The notes under the pieces are model-generated. The model saw only the letters and a program-made list of their open reading frames with translations, searched no databases and was not told the origin of the DNA. From assembly GCF_016862455.1 (NCBI RefSeq), contig NZ_BOMZ01000074.1, positions 1 through 64,000 on the forward strand: a stretch of 64,000 nucleotides of DNA, in the 5' to 3' direction. Origin of the DNA: Actinoplanes utahensis (lineage in GTDB: Bacteria > Actinomycetota > Actinomycetes > Mycobacteriales > Micromonosporaceae). Positions 60,497-64,000 of this stretch are shown in pieces (the stretch's first letter is position 1; each line of letters starts with the position of its first letter). The position numbers and the translations under genes were made by a program.

Positions 60497-61701
60497 GCGG
60501 CGGTCACCGGAACCTTGACGACCGCGTCGAAGAGGTAGCCGAGCGTGTTGTGCCGGGTCACCTCCGGCTGGGTGTTGCCGCGGACGTCGGTGGCCCGGGC
60601 CAGCAGCACGTGCTCCCCGGCGGCCGGAGTCCAGTCGTACTCCCAGCGCTGCCAGACGCCACCCGGGGTGGAACCGTACGGCCGGGCCCGCCGCCAGGTC
60701 GCCCCGCCGTCGGTGCTGACCTTCACCTCGCGGATCGGGCCGTCCGACGACCAGGACCGGCCGGTGAGCCGGGTCCGCGTACCGGCCCGGAAGACCGTGC
60801 CCGGCTCCAGCTCGAACGCGCTCTTGACGACCTGACGGTCGAACGGCGCGCCGTCGGCCGGGAAGCCCTCGCCGAAGAGCCGGTAGAACTGGGTGTTCCA
60901 GGGGGAGAACAGCGGCTCGGCGGACACCTCGATCCGCCCGACCCACTTGATCGAGGAGATGCCGATCCACTCCGGGACCACGACCCGGACCGGGAACCCG
61001 TGGTCCGGCGGCAGCGGCTCATCGTTGAGCTCGTAGGCGAGCAGCACGTCGTCGAACGCCTTGCGCACCGGGAACGGTCGGCGGACCGGACCGAGGTCGA
61101 CGCCGCCGGAGACGAAATTCGGGTCCAGGCCGATCGGCTGCACGTCGACGGCGTGCCGGGAGATGCCGGCCCGGCGCAGCACGGTGGAGAGCCGGACGCC
61201 CTTCCACTTGCCGACGCCGATCGCGCCGAGCCGCCAGGCGGTGCCGGAGACGGTCTGTCCCTGTTGGGTGGTGAAGTACCCGCGGCCGTTGCCGGCGCAC
61301 TCGATCGCCACCGGACGGGTCACGCTCGGGAGCCGTTTGAGGTCGTCGAGGGTGAAGTGCGCGGTCCTGGTGCCCGATCCGGAGATCTCCAGGCTCCAGG
61401 TGGACGCGTCGATGGTGGGCGTGACCGTGTGGTTGCGCACGAAGAACCGGTCGACGGGCACGTAGTAGCCCTGGCCCTTCAGCGCGGACCACAGCGTCTC
61501 GGCGTTGGTGCCGAGACTGCGGAACAGATCGGCCGGCAGCGGTTTGACGATCGGTCCGGCGGCCTGGGCGGGAGTGCCCGGAAGCGCCGCGCCCACCCCC
61601 GCCGCCGCGGTCAGCGCCAGTAGGGTTCGCCGGGAGAAACCGCTGGTCCGGCCAGCGATGAAGTCGCGCAGCCTGCGCTCGTCGTATGCACCCTCGTTCA
61701 T
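60493..61701 (-). CDS. exported sulfite-oxidase-like molybdenum enzyme
   Basis: A 402-residue protein. A twin-arginine signal (SGFSRRTLLALTAAAGVGAA, Arg24-Arg25) shows folded export. The molybdopterin domain contains IECAGNGRGYF with Cys135, the usual molybdenum ligand, and FPVRVVVPEWIGISSIKWVG. A C-terminal Mo-co dimerisation domain follows (about 280-400, VKVSTDGGATWRRA). There is no heme domain. It may oxidise sulfite or reduce sulfoxides outside the membrane. An ATCCTAT-N7-ATAGGAT palindrome lies 9 bp upstream, shared with the organosulfur operon at 27 kb. Confidence 0.92.
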   Translation of the reverse strand: MNEGAYDERRLRDFIAGRTSGFSRRTLLALTAAAGVGAALPGTPAQAAGPIVKPLPADLFRSLGTNAETLWSALKGQGYYVPVDRFFVRNHTVTPTIDASTWSLEISGSGTRTAHFTLDDLKRLPSVTRPVAIECAGNGRGYFTTQQGQTVSGTAWRLGAIGVGKWKGVRLSTVLRRAGISRHAVDVQPIGLDPNFVSGGVDLGPVRRPFPVRKAFDDVLLAYELNDEPLPPDHGFPVRVVVPEWIGISSIKWVGRIEVSAEPLFSPWNTQFYRLFGEGFPADGAPFDRQVVKSAFELEPGTVFRAGTRTRLTGRSWSSDGPIREVKVSTDGGATWRRARPYGSTPGGVWQRWEYDWTPAAGEHVLLARATDVRGNTQPEVTRHNTLGYLFDAVVKVPVTAA

Positions 61702-61709
61702 GGAACGTC

Positions 61710-61730
61710 ATCCTATCGATTCAATAGGAT
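61710..61730. promoter_or_regulatory. ATCCTAT-N7-ATAGGAT operator
   Basis: A perfect 7-bp inverted repeat with a 7-bp spacer just before the sulfite-oxidase-like gene. Same core and spacer length as the site at 27234-27256. On the minus strand it overlaps the expected promoter. Confidence 0.65.
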
Positions 61731-61737
61731 ATATAGA

Positions 61738-61770
61738 AGATGCCGGGTGGCCCACGGCCACCCGGCATCT
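61738..61770 (-). terminator. 14-bp hairpin with T-rich tail after mmpL
   Basis: Arms 61738-61751 and 61757-61770 are perfect with a 5-nt loop. Read on the minus strand it follows the mmpL stop and is succeeded by TCTATAT, a passable U-tract. Confidence 0.8.
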
Positions 61771-61782
61771 CCCCGCGATCGT

Positions 61783-63849
61783 CTACCGCTGGGGCTCGCC
61801 GGCGTTCTCGGTGAGCGTGGCGCGGTTCACCGCGTCCCAGTCGGTCGCCGGCCGGGACGGCGTCCCGTCACCCTCGCCGGATCCGGCCACGGCCTGTGGC
61901 CGGCCCGGCCACCAGAACCGGTCGCCGGTGAGCGTGGCCAGGGCGGGAACCAGCACGGTACGCACCAGCAGCGTGTCCAGCAGCACACCGATGCCGACGA
62001 TGATGCCGATCTGGGTCAGGGTCACCACCGGCAGCACCCCGAGCACCGCGAAAACCGCCGCGAGCAGGATGCCCGCGCTGGTGATCACCGCGCCGGTCAC
62101 CGCCAGGGCGTGCACCATGCCGTCCCTGGTGCCGCGGGTCGCCGCCTCCTCCTTGGCCCGGGTGACCAGGAAGATGTTGTAGTCGACGCCGAGGGCCACC
62201 AGGAACAGGAACGAGAACAGCGGCACCGAGTTGTCCAAGGCCGGGTAGTCGAGCACGTTGCGGAACAGCCAGGAGCCGGCGCCCAGCGAGGCCACGAAAC
62301 TGATCACCACGGTGATCATCAGCAGGATCGGGGCGACGATCGCCCGCAACAGCGCGACCAGGACCAGGAAGACCACGGCAAGGATCACCGGTACGATCAC
62401 CGTCAGGTCCCGGCGGGCGGCGTCCCGGGTGTCCAGGGCCGTCGCGACCGTGCCCCCGACCAGCGCCTCACCGTCCAGATTGGCGCGCAGCGCGCGGATC
62501 GTGTCGAACGCCTCGGCGGTGTCCGGGGCGGCCTCCAGCACCGCGCTGACGGCGACCAGGGTGTCGGTCTTCTCCGCGATCCGGGCCTGTGCGACCCCGT
62601 CCGTCCCGGAGACGGTGGCCAGCACCTGCTCGGCCTTGGCCGGTTCGGTCAGGATCGCCGCCGGACCGGCGGCGCCCGCCGGGAAGTACCTGCTCAGCGT
62701 CTCCAGGCCCTGCACCGACTCGGCCTCGACCCGGAACTGCTCGGCCTGCGACAGGCCGACCTTGGTGCCCAGTCCGCCCAGCGACAGCAGGCCGAGCGCG
62801 ACCACCGACAGCGCGGTCACGGCGACCGGGCGGCGCACCACGGTCCTGCCGACCCTGGCCCAGAAGCCCTTGCCGTCCTCCGGCCCGGCCTGACCGACGC
62901 GCGGGATGAACGGCCAGAACAGGCCGCGGCCGCAGATCACCAGCGCGGCCGGCAGCACCAGCAGCGCGAAGACCGCGGCGATGGCGACGCCGGCGGCCGC
63001 GGTGATGCCGAGCGCCACGTTGCTCTTCAGGCTGGCCAGCATCAGGGTGAGCAGGGCGAGGATGACGGTGCCCGCGCTGGCGGCGATGGCCGGGCCGGCG
63101 CCGCGCAGCGCCTTGCCCATGGCTTCGAGCCGGTTCTCGTACCTGTGCAGCTCCTCGCGGTAGCGCGAGATCAGCAGCAGGGCGTAGTCGGTGCCCGCGC
63201 CGAACACCAGCACCGTGACGATGCCGGTGGTCGAGCCGTTCACCGCCAGGTCGGTGTGCTGCGACAGCAGCGCGATGACCTTGGCGGAGAGCTGGTCGGC
63301 GAAGCCGACGACGAACAGCGGCACGACCCAGAGGATCGGGCTGCGGTACGTGATCAGCAGCAGCAGCGTGACCACCACGACGGTGACGATCAGCAGTTTG
63401 GTGTTCGCGCCGCTGAAACTGTTCGACAGGTCGGCGCTGAAGCCCGCCCCGCCGGTGACCTGCGCGGTCACGCCGGGTGGCAGGCCGGTGGAGGCCTTCG
63501 CCCGCAGCTCGTCGACGGCCTTGATGGTGGCGTCCGCGTCACCGGTGGCCGGCAGCACCACGGTCACGATGGCGGCCTTGCGGTCGTCGGAGAGGATCGG
63601 CTGCCCGAGGTCCTTGACCGTGACCAGGTCGGCGTCGGTGAGGGCCGCGCCGTTCTTGGCGACCACGATCAACGCCGGATTGGTCCGCCCGGAGGGCAGC
63701 TCCTTCTGCAGCTCGGCGACCCGTGTCGACTCGGCCGAGGACGGCAGCGACGAGGTGGGGTCGTTGTCGGTCTCGGTGGAGCCGGCGAATCCGAAGACGA
63801 GTCCGCCGAGCAGCAGGGCCAGCAGAAGCGTCGCCCATGCCCTTCTCAT
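61783..63849 (-). CDS. MmpL-family RND transporter
   Basis: A 688-residue exporter with the two-fold RND layout: TM1, a first extracytoplasmic loop (about 25-150), TM2-6 with VFGAGTDYALLLISRYRE, a second loop (about 385-500), and TM8-12 with VALGVDYNIFLVTRAKEE. The two DY motifs are the proton-relay sites of MmpL proteins. Substrates are typically lipids or lipophilic drugs. ATG 63849 starts directly at TM1. It is divergent from a gene entering at 63942, and a palindrome between them suggests local repression. Confidence 0.93.
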   Translation of the reverse strand: MRRAWATLLLALLLGGLVFGFAGSTETDNDPTSSLPSSAESTRVAELQKELPSGRTNPALIVVAKNGAALTDADLVTVKDLGQPILSDDRKAAIVTVVLPATGDADATIKAVDELRAKASTGLPPGVTAQVTGGAGFSADLSNSFSGANTKLLIVTVVVVTLLLLITYRSPILWVVPLFVVGFADQLSAKVIALLSQHTDLAVNGSTTGIVTVLVFGAGTDYALLLISRYREELHRYENRLEAMGKALRGAGPAIAASAGTVILALLTLMLASLKSNVALGITAAAGVAIAAVFALLVLPAALVICGRGLFWPFIPRVGQAGPEDGKGFWARVGRTVVRRPVAVTALSVVALGLLSLGGLGTKVGLSQAEQFRVEAESVQGLETLSRYFPAGAAGPAAILTEPAKAEQVLATVSGTDGVAQARIAEKTDTLVAVSAVLEAAPDTAEAFDTIRALRANLDGEALVGGTVATALDTRDAARRDLTVIVPVILAVVFLVLVALLRAIVAPILLMITVVISFVASLGAGSWLFRNVLDYPALDNSVPLFSFLFLVALGVDYNIFLVTRAKEEAATRGTRDGMVHALAVTGAVITSAGILLAAVFAVLGVLPVVTLTQIGIIVGIGVLLDTLLVRTVLVPALATLTGDRFWWPGRPQAVAGSGEGDGTPSRPATDWDAVNRATLTENAGEPQR

Positions 63850-63869
63850 TACTGGGTCCCCCTATGGGA

Positions 63870-63882
63870 AGTCTTCAAGACT
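63870..63882. promoter_or_regulatory. AGTCTT-C-AAGACT operator
   Basis: A perfect 13-bp palindrome between mmpL and the divergent gene. On the minus strand TATAAA (63895-63890) sits just upstream as a possible -10, so a repressor bound here would cover the mmpL transcription start. A second looser dyad, AATCT-N9-AGATT, follows at about 63886-63904. Confidence 0.6.
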
Positions 63883-63941
63883 GAGAATCTTTATAATCGA
63901 GATTGTTCACCAATGGTACGGGATCTGCAACACTTGCCCCC

Positions 63942-64000
63942 GTGGAAGTGAACGAGACCGCAGAACGCCAGCGGTTGCGCAGGGAGCTCGTCGACCTGCT
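63942..64000 (+). CDS. start of a divergent gene, probably the mmpL regulator (partial)
   Basis: GTG 63942 (or GTG 63948) opens a frame reading VNETAERQRLRRELVDL to the window end. The charged helical start resembles MarR-family regulators, which commonly sit divergent to MmpL exporters, but only 19 codons are visible, so the family is a guess. Confidence 0.4.
   Translation, partial: MEVNETAERQRLRRELVDL

Noticed and set aside
61747..63951. A 734-codon open frame on the plus strand
   Set aside because: It is antisense to mmpL and rich in Gln, Arg, Gly and His with no domain pattern.
1..64000. tRNA, rRNA, insertion sequences and prophage genes
   Set aside because: No tRNA cloverleaf with a CCA-proximal T-arm, no rRNA-like conserved stretches, and no transposase, integrase or phage structural proteins were recognised on either strand.

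Overview
The window is very GC-rich with GTG, TTG and ATG starts, overlapping stop/start codons, twin-arginine and lipoprotein signals, and families such as DUF574-type methyltransferases, UBP-type zinc fingers, EACC1/EAD2 conflict domains and FxSxx-like peptides. This points to an actinobacterium, most likely Micromonosporaceae (Actinoplanes-like); a chemotaxis receptor and a secreted mannanase fit a motile-spored soil organism. I see no rRNA, tRNA, CRISPR array, prophage or complete insertion sequence.

Layout. 0-0.5 kb: repeat-rich noncoding edge. 0.5-12.3 kb: housekeeping and stress genes (F420/flavin oxidoreductases, formylglycine-generating enzyme, Hsp20 behind a CIRCE-like box, large catalase, MerR, HxlR with QorB-like reductase). 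12.4-16.6 kb: methyl-accepting receptor, diguanylate cyclase, secreted GH5 mannanase. 16.6-19.4 kb: ArsR/DHFR/SRPBCC operon, then a SUKH-3 gene with a degenerate deaminase-like partner. 19.7-24.8 kb: acyl-CoA cluster with TetR. 24.8-27.2 kb: wreck of a NACHT-type ATPase and a membrane sulfatase. 27.3-35.7 kb: oligopeptide-type ABC importer followed by three luciferase-like monooxygenases, probably for organosulfur compounds. 35.8-38.5 kb: EACC1-caspase operon. 38.6-47 kb: SMP-30-like protein, LysR, and two divergent ABC importers (polar amino acid plus acetyltransferase; sulfonate type). 47.2-54.3 kb: secreted protein, then a locus with an EAD2-NB-ARC-TPR protein, a 58-residue RiPP-precursor-like gene, a stand-alone EAD2 protein and a HExxH peptide-hydroxylase homologue. 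54.4-64 kb: methyltransferase, GH13 alpha-glucosidase with its LacI regulator, MEDS-domain sensor pair, sulfite-oxidase-like enzyme, MmpL exporter and the first codons of a divergent gene.

The most distinctive content is the conflict-type material. Two intact effector-associated loci (35.8-38.5 and 48.5-54.3 kb) and one degraded STAND ATPase (24.8 kb) lie in one window. The only in-frame TTA leucine codons I found in recognised genes are in four genes of the two intact loci, suggesting bldA-type developmental control. The HExxH enzyme sits next to an easily missed peptide gene ending in GPPGRVD, so the 48.5-54.3 kb locus may couple a modified peptide to a STAND ATPase. The regulatory layer is also rich: a LacI operator pair with one copy inside the lacI gene, an isolated CebR-type box, a shared CCTAT-N7-ATAGG palindrome before two sulfur-related transcription units, and a 56-bp duplication that creates two overlapping micro-ORFs in an ABC operon.
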